Of a stretch of DNA of 64,000 nucleotides, positions 39,807 to 51,186 are shown one piece after another; positions within the stretch are counted from its first letter, which is position 1, and every line of letters starts with the position of its first letter. Position numbers and translations under genes: made by a program. The stretch comes from Corydoras sp. C115. Taxonomy: Eukaryota > Chordata > Actinopteri > Siluriformes > Callichthyidae. The DNA lies in NCBI GenBank assembly GCA_019802505.1, contig JAFMOC010000170.1, forward strand, positions 1,271,501 through 1,335,500. Reading direction: 5' to 3'. Below the pieces are notes generated by a model. The model did no database searches. It worked only from the letters and a program-made list of their open reading frames with translations, and was not told the origin of the DNA.

Positions 39807-42800
39807 ATGGGGAAGTGTTGCGTCACAGTCACGAAGTACTTTTTGTTTCTCTTCAACCTCCTGTTTTTTGTGAGTTATCCTTACTTATCCTTTGAAAGGT
39901 AACTTAGGAAACTAAAAACGAGAAGTAATTAAATACTGAAACTTTCAGAGAGCAGTTATGCTCATGAGCGGTTTTAGTGGAATGATTCAGGGCTGTTATA
40001 TTAATTCAGTAAGCAGAAGCATGGACACCCCGTTTAATTTGCATTTTAAAAGAGAAGTTCAATATTTTGCTGATTTTAGTTTATAAAATCATAAAAATTA
40101 ACTTATAGATATAATATCATACCTAAGTACACTTACTGGCCCTTTTGATTCTGTTCTCTAATGATCAGGTCCCCCACTGTGTAGGAGGTACTGTATGTGG
40201 AGGGTAGATGATTCTCAGCGGAGTTGTGACACTACTGTCTAGCCGACATCCTGATAACGGATTAGTGGATGACTAACACAAACTGTGCCTCATCAGCTAC
40301 TTTCTTTGATTTTACATCTAAAGTGGAGTGCTCTGAGTATACAGTGAATTGTGTGCAATAAAATCTACCACCAGAACACACACTTGCACACCACACTCAC
40401 TGCATTTAAAAAGAAATGTAAACTTTGATAAGCTGTCTGATTCTTCACATGACTATAAATACAGCTTAGACCGAAACTGATGTTGAAAAAATAAATATAA
40501 ATCAGTTTATAAGTTGCATCAGTTTATTCATTTTACCTTCCATAGTCCTCTCGTAATACATTTTTATCTATATAATTGTCCACTGATGTATGTATTCCTT
40601 TATCCACCCAACTTTTCAGCCATCCATCTGCCAGTCTGTTTGTCTACTCAAACCCTGCCACAACCATCCACTCATTAAGCCCTCCATTGTTGACATTTTT
40701 TATTCTTGCTTTTTAAAACAGTTATAATTAAAGTGCAGAGAATTACAAAATCATCCTCAGCTCCACCCCCACACGCTGAAAATTAAAACCCTGATCCCAG
40801 ACGTACACCCTCTAAATGACAGACCCTGATTATCGGACCTAAACAATGCTGCAGAAGCTGCGTATTATCCCTCTCACATCCATCTGTGCTGCGCGTCAGG
40901 AAGGTTATAATACTGTGGGTTCTGTGGGGTTAAGCTGCACTGAGAAATGCATGAAGGAACACTGAACTTGTAGACCGTGACCCTCATTGCTAGGCAGCTC
41001 CGCCACACGGCGACAGACATCTGGAAATGGATTTTGTGTTTTAGCATGTCATGGTCAGTTATTAAGATTAGGAAGCCAATCTGAAACCCGGCAACACTCA
41101 GTTGTACTCGTTTTATAGAGTCGCACCAGGAATAAGCAAAGACACAACTCTGTTAATTAACGCAGGAAACGATTTTAACTGCAGAGTGACAGTTCCGGTT
41201 CCAGACCCTCACTGCAGATCCCGGAACTATGACCTGTATGCTAAAGATTGATGGGATGTATTTAGGGTAAGCAGTGGTGTTCTTTAACAGAGGCCACATC
41301 CGCTCTAGTGCCCTCCTCCCCCCGCTGCCACGCAGAGCTGCAGCCGAATCAGTCCCAGATGTGCAGAAGGAAGATGCTGAAACTGCCTAGAGAACAGCGC
41401 TCAGCACAAACTCACTATAGACTGAGAGTAGTGCCTCGAGTACACTGGCAGGGACACATGCAGCCAGGCATTTCGGCCGCCTTCGACATGTTATGACATT
41501 TTGGCCTGAACCAGATAATGCTTTCTTGCACAGATCGCGTTGTTCTCCCTTTCGAGTCACTTGGCGTGAACAAGTTATGGCTTGTAAACTGAAATATGAG
41601 GCCCTGCTTTTCCCCCTACTTGTCTGGTTTTTATGCAACTCTGTCTCTCTTCTCTCTTTTTCTCTGCAGATCTTTGGCGCCCTGATTATGGGCTTTGGAC
41701 TCTGGATTCTTCTGGACAATCAGAGCTTCCTTGCACTCTTACGTAAGTCCGTCTGCGTTGTTGGCATAATTCATGCAGAATTACACTTTTACAAAACTCA
41801 ACATTTCATGTCTTAGAGTTACAGATGAGAGTACCCTCTCAGTTTTGAGTTTATTTAGTTATAGAGCTTTGGACATCGTCCCTACGCCGCTTTGCTTTAT
41901 TCTAAGCCAAAACCCCTAAACTGAAGCAACAGTGGAAAGGAAAAACTCCTTTGTCTTTATTGGCTTTTAAAAATATTTATATTTTAAGGACCAACGGTTA
42001 GTGGGGGACTCTTCCAATGCAGGCAGCATAATGGTGTAAGACAATAAGGTTCAAATGTGTGTAATCAAGTGTGTGCTTTTCCAAAAATGGCTAAAAATAG
42101 CAGAATAAAATCTATGTTCAGTCATTTGTATTCTCATCGCCTTAACCCGATCAGGAGGTGTTGTAGCCTGTCCCAGCACTCCCAAGGGCAAAAGGTGGGA
42201 TAAGACAATGAACAGTTCCCCAGCCTTTTATATTCAGACACACACACAATCACATTTACACGCAATTCGACTTCTATAACTTTTTTTGGGACTGTGGAAG
42301 GAAATCTGAGCTTTTGGAGGAAATCACATATAAAAGACTTTGTTCTGGAATCAAACACAGGAACTTTGTGCGTTCGTTTGACGTGACTAAGATACAATAT
42401 GCACACGGACACATGGGAGTACAAACCATGGAATCCCACTGTTCTCGTGATGTCCTTGATTTAGGTTCCTTATACACCATAAACAGAGCCACTGATGCCT
42501 TTTTAGCCATGACCTTAATTTCCAACGTGTACATTGTTGACATTATGCAAATTCAGAGGCTCTGTGTTTACGAGCGTGCCCTCTAGTGGAAATCTGAGGT
42601 AACATGTGCTATCCCAAATCAAGTAAGTGCAGTGTTCTTTCCATGTTGTGTTAAAGTGGCTTACACATTCATACACATCCTCCACCGTGTTATGAGTTCA
42701 TTCCTGTAAAGATCCAGACCAAGTTTTAAGATAAGTTTTACATGTTCTCATTAGCTGCCGCTTCTTGTGCTCTTTATCCCGTCTCAGGTCTGAACACATA

Positions 42801-45800
42801 GCCCTGTGACTCAGTACTACCAAACTTTTATAGCACCATCTGCGGTTTGTTTGTGACACCACCAAGCCTGCTGGACAGACTCCTTTTAGTCGAGCGCTGA
42901 ATTTCTCATCACTACCTCCCACTGTCCTGCTTATTGACATACACAGGCACGCACATTCCAAATCTGTTTTCCATCCTAAAAACTGAAGCACTGTTCCAAA
43001 AACGCTCGCTCAGAGACTAATCCCTTAGCTCGGACAGCTCGGTGAAGCGACTGCCAGTATGATCCTGCAAGTGACATCGCAAGTCTAGGGCAGCGCGCAG
43101 GTGCTGCCACAGACCCACACTGAGCTCATTTAGCCGCTTGCTCATTAGCATTCACATCGTCAGTCATGCTACTCATCTCTGAAAACAGCTCCCTTGTTTC
43201 TTTCTTTTTTTCCGTCGTATGTGGACTTAGTCAGACAGCAGCGCCACACTAAAGCTGCTCATTTTGTCTCCGTGTCTAAATGCAGTTGGCACGAGGATGA
43301 CGTTTTAAATGCAGCAGCCATGAACCATCTGTTTGAATCATCCTTCCATGACGAGACTCGAACAGAACTTCATGGAAAACACTGAGATGCTTCAAGGCAC
43401 GTGTTACGCTATACAGCCGGGTTGCTGCGTCAAGGAATGCTTCAGGAACCATATGTGTTTAGGTCCCGAACGCTGCCAAGTGTGAACTGTAACTACACGG
43501 CGAACAGGCCTCCAGCTCATGTTTCCTCTTCGCATGCTGTATTTTAAGCGGCCGACACATTCTCGTAGCACAGGAGACCTGAAGGGCGTTGGTTCTTCTG
43601 TGAAAATTCTTACTACATTATCAGGAGCAAAGTATTATTCATTAGATTTTTATAAACCTGCATTTAGCTTGGGAACGTGTCTTTTCTCAGTTACAGACTC
43701 TGGTGGCGGTTTCTCTTTAGGGAAGAGAACGCAAATCGAGCCAGTAATTCTTTTTCTCATGTTTCACTCAGACCTCTCTCTCTCTCTCTCTCTCTCTTTG
43801 ACAGCTTTGAGGTCGACTTCAAATGCTTTGGTGGTTGGGAACTTGCTGTTTGTGCAACTTTTCCTTGTGGATGTTTTATAGAAACATTTCGAACACTTAA
43901 AAAGCTTCAGATAAACTTTCTTCTCAGCATTAAGTCTGATATGAATGTAAAACAAGTTCGCTTCTTGCATTTTGAGTGTTTGTTTAGTTTCACTGGGTCT
44001 TCAGTCTGTCGTTATACAAGGGTAAGATTATTGTGGCTTTATGCAAAAAAGACATGTAACTATTACTATATCAACATTTTGGAACATCTATTTCTAAATC
44101 ATGGCTTTTAAAGAGAGTTGCTGATGTCAGGGCTTACGTGGCTTACCCCCCAGAACAGAACCACATTATAAAACAGATTCCATTCCCAAAATCTGATGGG
44201 CTCGGCCACGTTCTGAGTCCAAACTTTATCTGAGTTCAAAAGAATATTTGCTTTCAAATCACTTCGTCTGCAAACTGTAATGATGCAGAAGAGCTGGATT
44301 ACAGTAAAGTCTTGTTAATGAAAGAATTCTCTGATGAAGCTATAGGTTCGTTTGCTTTATCCGTGGTATTTAATTGTTACATTCATGAGCAGATAACAGG
44401 CGCACCGTGGACTGGTCACCCAAATGGTACTGCTGATGTCATCAAGTTGACTGTCATGCTATTGTGGATAAGCCAATGGATAAGCCATTGTGATTCCAGT
44501 TCCTAGCTCAACTTTCTTAGGGCTACTCTACACTGTGCTATTGTCAGCGGGAGCCTGTGCCGATGTTCTGTCCGCAGTTGTCGGCTTTGTTTCTAAGACT
44601 GATAAAGAGGTTTCTCAGTGTGTCATGACGACATCATGTGTAAGTCCTTGGAGTTGGTAAAGGACATGCCATGGTGAGGTTCTGGTGCACACAAATGCAC
44701 TACTGTGTGGTTTATCCACAAAGATCAGCATCATGTCTGAGTGCTGGACTTCATGTGACCTCATAACATTCTGGGATCCACAGTGATTTCCAGCGCTGGA
44801 TTCATAGCAACAGTGTAATTTAGTGCACAGCTTACATGTAATGTGTGCCTGGAGATGTGGCCCATGACATCCAGGAGGCTCCAAGCTGGAGTGTTTCTCC
44901 AGGATATTGTAAATGGCTTGACCAGATGTGATCATGTGGTGTGATTCCGCCGCCGAACAAATGACTTTAACTGAAATAAATTCTTGGGGGAAAAAAAGAC
45001 CTGAAAGGACAGATTCTTTATTCTAGAAGAGAAATTAAAGCTTGCATTGGATTGTTTCATGTCTATGGGGTGGCACTAAGAAAAAAAGAATTTAGATGCT
45101 TGCACATATCACACATTGCATGACATCTGAAACCAAACACACAACTTTGTGAGCCGGATGCTGCACGGGTCCCAAATGTCGACAGGCTCAAAGCTCATTT
45201 ATTTACAGAACCCGAAACAGGAAGTTAATAGAGTTAATAATAGTTAACAGAAGCTGCTTTTTTTTATGCAGCACTAAATGCAAAATAGATGTTTACATTT
45301 ACAGGAACACATATTTACAGTCAGCCATGCATTCAAATAGCAGCTTTACATAATGTTCCAATCAGCCACCTCTGTATTGAGAGAGATGATGAATGAGAAG
45401 AAATATCAGAAATGTGATTACTCAATAGAAGTGCAATAAAAGTGAAACTCAAAAAAAAAAAGACATGTCCAACCTGAAACCTGTTTGAAAACAAAATGGT
45501 CCTCATCCTCCAAACTATGCATTTGTCTTTGCAGAAGAGTCATCAGAGACCCTTAAAGTGGGCTCCTACATTTCAATAGGCGTGGGCGCCTTCACCATGC
45601 TGTTGGGCTTTTTGGGCTGCTTGGGAGCAATCTCTGAGATCCGCTGTCTTCTTGGATTTGTAAGGAACAAAAAAAAAACCCAACATGCTCTGTATCTGTG
45701 TACAGTTAACACTGAAGCCGGCCTGTGAAGTGATAGTTGTTTGTAATCTCATCATGCTTGTATAAAAATCTAGTGCTGCAGATTTTATTTTTTGACTTTA

Positions 45801-46239
45801 TTATTTTTTTTCCACAGTACTTCACTTGCCTGCTCCTCATCCTGATTGCTCAGGTGGTTGCTGCACTCCTCATTTATTTCCATCTTGAGGTGGTGAGTGA
45901 TGTCACAGTCTCTTCTTCTCAAAGCTGTTTAAACCTCTGATTCACACTGATTCACATGCTCAACATGTGTCTCAGTCTAACAGGTCACAGAGTCCGAGTG
46001 CTGCATATTCACTCCATTGCAAGGGGTTGTTTGGGTTTCGGGAACAGTACCATAACAGAGGGATTCTTTTTCTCAGTTTAAATAATGCTGCCCCCTATTG
46101 TGTGTTTAGTGAAATACACCAGCTGTCATTACAGACCAGTTAGACCCTGATTATTGTTTCAGTAAATGAATATTGATTACAGAGGGACTTGCATAGCTCT
46201 TGTTATTGATAGTGGTACAGCACAGCAAGGAAGGTCAAA

Positions 46240-46291
<52 letters not shown>

Positions 46292-47937
46292 TACCGGGTT
46301 TATCAGATTCTGACAAGGATTATAAATATGATAACAATACATTTGACCGCTCCACAAATTCCATATTGGATACTGGAGCTCAGTAATTGATATGAAGTCG
46401 GTTTATTATAACATCCTTATGGTTTTAATTTTCTTTACTATCAGCTTAGAACAAACACATCCAGCATTGTGACTGATCTTGTGCAAAGCTACCAGGGTCC
46501 AAACACAACTGCTGAGCGAGCATGGGACTACATCCAGACCAGTGTGAGTAAAGAAAGAATCTTTATGATGATTAAATATGAGCGTAAACCTGGTTTCAGA
46601 AAAGCAGATTTAAAACAGATTTTAAAATTATAATTTTATTTCTGGCGGCACGGTGGCTTAGTGGTTAGCACGTTTCGCCTCTCAGCGCTAGGGATTCCCG
46701 GTTCGAATCCCCATCTGGGTGGAGTTTCCATGTTCTCCCCGTGTCTGCGTGGGTTTCCTCCGGGTTCTCCGGTTTCCTCCCACAGTCAAAAACATGGATC
46801 AAGTTAATTGAATTCTCAAAATTGCCCCATATAGAGTGTGTCTGTGTGAGTGAGTGTGTGCCCAGCGATGGATTGGTGCCCTGTCCTGGGTCTATCTGCC
46901 CAGCGCCCGAGATGTTCTCCCCTGGATGGGCATGGGGAACCCCACCGCGACCCTAATAGAGGATAAAGCGGGAGATAATGAATGAATGAATGAATGAATT
47001 TTATTTCAGTTTTAACCTATATGAGGTTATTGAACTTAGAATGGCAACATAAATGTAATGTAAAAATGTAATGTAAATATGTAAATTTTTTTTTCTGTGC
47101 TTTTGTATTTTGCCTCACAGATGCAGTGCTGTGGCTGGTCCGGAAAAGATGACTGGCAGATGAACCCAATTTACAATGGAACTTCTCCTCAACGGTATCC
47201 CTGTGCCTGCCAGAACACCTCGATCACTGTAGCGAGCACAGGGGAACCTTGTGAGACGTTTACTCTGTCGCCCATCTATGAAAAGGTATCTTTAAGTGAA
47301 ATATGACCTTTTAATTAACAAATAGTGAGACAGGCCAAATTAGTAATGCAGCGTTCATAAACATGTTTCAACTGCGGCACTTGCTCTTTTTCTTTTTTTC
47401 GAGTTGTTCCATTTGGGGGGGGTGCCACAGATGAGAAAATCCACTTATATGGCACTGTTTACATGGCATGCCCTTTCTAATGTAACCCTCCTATTTATCT
47501 GCGCTTGGGACCATGAGTGCCTGAGGACAATAAAGTGCCTCCAATTGGCCTTTTTCTAACAAGTACATAATTGCAAAATATCACTACTGTAGCTTGAGCC
47601 GTATTTGACCCATTACATGCAGCAGAAACTAAAAACAATTTATTACACATTGATAATAAGAAGTGTTTTTGTTCTATCCCCTTATTAGGGCTGCATGAAT
47701 GCTGTGGAGAGCTGGATCTTCACAAACTATGGAGTCATCCTCGGAATCAGCCTCGGGGTGGCGGTTATTGAGGTATTCCACCATGTGTCCTTTATTTTTA
47801 TCTGGAAAGAAAAAGAGTCTCAGCCGAATAGTTACCACTCCTGATTTTTTTCCCCGCAGCTGCTGGCCATGATCCTGTCTATAGGCCTGTTTAAGAGTGT
47901 ACACCAAGAAGACTACACCAAAGTGCCAAAGTACTGA
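39807..47937 (+). CDS. cd82: CD82 antigen (tetraspanin KAI1), 8 coding exons, complete CDS
   Basis: CD82 is a tetraspanin that organises integrins, receptors and signalling proteins in membrane microdomains; in mammals it suppresses metastasis. GT-AG exons that join in frame: 39807-39869, 41670-41742, 45535-45659, 45818-45892, 46445-46543, 47121-47285, 47689-47772 and 47860-47937, giving 253 residues (human 267). Four transmembrane segments fall at about 12-36, 55-75, 86-108 and 216-240. The large extracellular loop has the tetraspanin CCG motif (148-150), PCAC (172-175), PC (188-189) and GC (201-202), six cysteines in all, and four N-glycosylation sequons (NTS, NTT, NGT, NTS). Membrane-proximal cysteines C4 and C5 are candidate palmitoylation sites. 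The tail HQEDYTKVPKY matches human HSEDYSKVPKY, keeping a YxxV-type sorting motif. Exon layout follows the tetraspanin pattern. Whether this is the a or b paralogue cannot be told. Confidence 0.96.
39870..41669 (+). other. cd82: cd82 intron after the first coding exon
   Basis: 1.8 kb of mostly unique sequence between TTTTTT/GTGAGT and CTCTGCAG. It becomes more GC-rich near 41280-41480. No further exon is supported. Confidence 0.85.
41743..45534 (+). other. cd82: cd82 intron 3.8 kb, with an old repeat and a (CT)n tract
   Basis: Holds a degraded interspersed repeat at about 42130-42380, recognisable by words such as GGGACTGTGGAAGGAAATC and AACACAGGAACTTTG. A (CT)n tract lies at about 43773-43797. 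Many ORFs of 60-144 codons here lie in overlapping frames and match nothing known. Confidence 0.7.
46241..46289. repeat. (AC)n microsatellite
   Basis: About 49 bp of uninterrupted AC in a cd82 intron. Confidence 0.95.
46643..46996 (+). mobile_element. Full-length HE1-like SINE with 11-bp target-site duplication
   Basis: The head GGCGGCACGGTGGCTTAGTGG starts at 46644 (box A-like), with perfect box B GGTTCGAATCC at about 46699-46709, then the shared body and (GAAT)n tail. AATTTTATTTC occurs exactly at 46632-46642 and 46997-47007. This is the best-preserved copy in the window, with intact pol III boxes and an unmutated duplication, so it is probably young. It sits in a cd82 intron in sense orientation. 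Confidence 0.93.
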
Positions 47938-48985
47938 GTGCACTCCTCCTCACACTTTTACACACACATCACACTTCCCCCGCTTGTGGAACGTGGAGTG
48001 ATAGTTTTTATGGTTTACTTGTGTGTTCAGGAACCCTGTAGTAAAGGTACCCAAAAAGATCTTAAGCTTTATTTTGGTTTACAAAACCATCAAACATGGT
48101 CTCTGAAAATGATGCAGACTCGAGAAGAACATGTTTCAGCCTGATTATATATCTTTAGTGTCCAGTTATGTAAAAATGTGCACTTTCTGTTTACAGTCTG
48201 TAGTAACTTTTTATCGTTTTTTTATTTGTTCTCTTTTTAAGTTTTTTATATATTGTTTTTTATCAGCAGTGGAGGTCAGCTAGTGATGAAGTAAACACTT
48301 TTGGATCTCAATATTTTCTTTTATCCCACTAATTTACTCTGTACAGAAACCAGACTCATTAGTGTTGCATGACGGTTCTGTTATCTATTTCTTTTTTGTA
48401 CATCAGTGTTGTTTTTTAGTTGTGTTTCTGGGTTGTTCTTTTTTTTTTTGTTGTTGTTGTTTTCTTGCTTGTACATATTTCAGCATAGTTTTTCAGTATT
48501 AGGTTTAGAATATGCTATGTACAGCTCTTTATAAAATAGTTTACCTTTGATAAATTTTAAAATCCTTGTAAAACTGACTATGAAAAAACAAATACTCTGT
48601 CCCAAAAAAAAACCCGAGTCTGAGTAAACTTGTACATCCTTACACTTAGTTTTTTTAACTCCGCTTTATCAAGTGTTCTCTTAACTTGTTTTGGTGTGAA
48701 AGGATTAATCTCATATTTGTGTTTTTTATCTGTATGCACTCATACTAGCAAACATGAACTCTCCTGATGGTCTCCTGTTGTTTTAGTTTGTATTTTTATG
48801 ATCAGGGATCTTTAATCTTTGTATATTTGAAGAAAGGCAATGAAGAGAAGACTGTGGTCTAGCCACTTTTTGTTTTGAGAAAAGTGAATTGCTTGATGTT
48901 TTTTTTATGGTACAATAAAAATGGCTTTCTTACCCCTTCTGTACATGTTAAGCGACATTACAATAAAGTTCACTCACCCCACCGT
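47938..48985 (+). other. cd82: cd82 3' UTR
   Basis: T-rich non-coding sequence of about 1 kb after the stop. AATAAA occurs at 48914-48919 and 48962-48967. The second is followed by a GT-rich element (GTGTTGTGTTGTGTC, from about 48990), a typical downstream poly(A) signal, so cleavage is likely near 48985. Confidence 0.75.
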
Positions 48986-49844
48986 TCAGCGTGTTGTGTT
49001 GTGTCATTCCACTGTTGCACGCTAGGTAGCAGTGTTGAGCTACGCAACAAGCGCAGCCCAGTTATTTGAGTTAAAACCCTAACGTTTGTTTCACCTCATT
49101 CAAAACACCTGATGTAACTAATTGGTTGGACCTTGAGGGGGTGAAACAAATCTGCATGTGTTTAAAGGAGATCCCCTTCATTTATTCTGTCAGCTCCAGC
49201 GCTAAAATCTCTGCCTAAAGGACCAAAAAAAAACCACAACAGTGTTTCCATCATGATGCAACCACCACTTTCAATGAAGCAGCCTGTATGTATACTCCTC
49301 CATCTATTTCTCCCTCTTATCTTTACTGTTGCTCTCGTAAAATTATGTTTTGAATCATATACATAATATATATTAAAATAGTATATTTTTAATTCTATCC
49401 AAATGTATTACAATGTTTAGGATTGAAAGCTCTAAATGTCTTATTATTAGTGTCTAAACCTGTCTGTGTGGTAGATGAGGATTAACATTTTGTAACATTA
49501 GCAATTTGATTGCCAGATGAATGTAATATAATTTAAAATGGGTTATTGTTTTAATTATCCATTCTGCTCATGCCCCAGATTGTTTAAGTAACATACTGCT
49601 GTAATATTTTAGACAGTGGGAATAAACATGACTGTAGGACACAGGGCCGAGGTTTACACAAGCACTGTGGTATTCTTTAGTGAAATAAATCAAATTTTAC
49701 TCCTCGGACAACAGCTAATTAACTAAAGAGAAAGTGTAGCTAAAGACTTAGTACCAGGAGTTGAGAAATACTGACAAACAAGCCATTTTTACCTAAAAGT
49801 TATAAAGTAAGAAACCTTGATGCCACATGTTTTATATATATATG

Positions 49845-49853
<9 letters not shown>

Positions 49854-49921
<68 letters not shown>
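49854..49921. repeat. (AT)n microsatellite
   Basis: About 68 bp of AT directly upstream of a SINE 3' fragment. Confidence 0.95.
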
Positions 49922-49927
<6 letters not shown>

Positions 49928-49948
49928 TATATATATTTATATATATAT

Positions 49949-50086
49949 GCCCAGCGATGGATTGGCGCCCTGTACTGGGTCTATCTGCTCAGCGCCCGAG
50001 ACGTTCTCCCCTGGATGGGCATGGGGAACCCCACCGCGACCCTAATAGAGGATAAAGCGGGAGATAATGAATGAATGAATGAATGA
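49949..50086 (+). mobile_element. 3' fragment of the HE1-like SINE
   Basis: Only the last about 138 bp of the family is present, from GCCCAGCGATGGATTGG to the (GAAT)n tail. The left border runs straight into the AT microsatellite, so the truncation may be an insertion into, or expansion from, the repeat. Confidence 0.9.
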
Positions 50087-50089
50087 ATA

Positions 50090-50092
50090 TAT

Positions 50093-50131
<39 letters not shown>
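50090..50131. repeat. (GATA)n microsatellite
   Basis: About ten GATA units right after a SINE (GAAT)n tail, perhaps grown out of that tail. Confidence 0.9.
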
Positions 50132-51126
50132 TTAAAAAAAAGTGTATAGAAAGTGTATAATATAAATAATATGAATATATAATAAAGTCCAGGTCCACTG
50201 TCAGTGTTGAAATGACTGTAATGTTTCTGCCTGAGTGAAACACATGACCCCTGAGGGAGCAGAGCTGTTTTTAAAATGGAGGGAGCAAAACATGTCAGAC
50301 TCAGCAGTGTGGAAGTATAGTGACTGACATGACGGGAGGTTCTTTCACACAGCTTACTAACACTGCTGATGGCACATTTGGAACTCTCATCTACATGGGC
50401 ACACAACAGCAGGACTGGGATTTGGCTCGAATCCAGGGTCTGGCAGTTTTCCCTTCTACTGGCCTCCCAGTTAACATCCTTACACTATCAGTTTCAGTGT
50501 TCAACCTTGTTAGCCCTGAGCATTGTTGGTATGCAAAGAAGAAATATAGACTTTTTTTTTCAGGTTTTGCAGATCAATAGCTTTAAAAAAAAAAAAAAAA
50601 AAAACACATGCTTTTGCGTCATTACTCGTATCTATAAGTCAGAATAAATACAGTATAACTTTTTATTCGGTAAGAGTGCACTACTGACATGGTGAGGGGG
50701 TGGTGAAGGTATGTGTGAATCGAATGGGTTTTTTGGGAGTAGTGCTGAAAGATGTGCCAGAGGTTAATGCCACTGTACAGCTGCATTCTACACACCTAAC
50801 AGACAATAAGCATTTACTCAGACCCAGCAGTGAGAGTGGTGATTTTCACACCTTTTGCGGTGTTTCTTCACACCTCGCACTTAAGTTTGCACTCATGAGA
50901 CGCTGGTGCTTACAACCACGTGACTGCGGTCAGCCTCGTATTTAGATTTTTTTTTTAGATTGTGTTTAACCAAAGCATCTGTGAATAACTTGGTTCTAAG
51001 AGTTAAACTCAATATAGCTTAAAACTAAGCTTCTAAACATCCTAATATCAAATCATTGGTCAGTAAATAAGCAGGAAGCTCTTATTGAGTGTAGCTGTTT
51101 TTTCCTTAACTACTGACTTGTGGTGC

Positions 51127-51186
51127 TCCCATTTCTAAGTCGCTTTGGATAAAAGTGTCTGCTAAATGTAATGTAATGGTAATGTG
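51127..51186 (+). mobile_element. 3' tail of the tRNA-SINE family seen at 641-851
   Basis: AAGTCGCTTTGGATAAAAG and TGTCTGCTAAATG match the tail of the complete copy near 0.8 kb. The head and body are absent, so it is a 5'-truncated insertion. Confidence 0.75.

Noticed and set aside
43677..44111. 144-codon + strand ORF in a cd82 intron
   Set aside because: It passes through a (CT)n tract, overlaps another ORF in a different frame, and has no recognisable domain or splice context.
50320..50580. ORF with GTLIYMGTQQQDW-like peptide, at first sight a possible exon
   Set aside because: No convincing acceptor and donor pair in frame, and a second ORF overlaps it in another frame.
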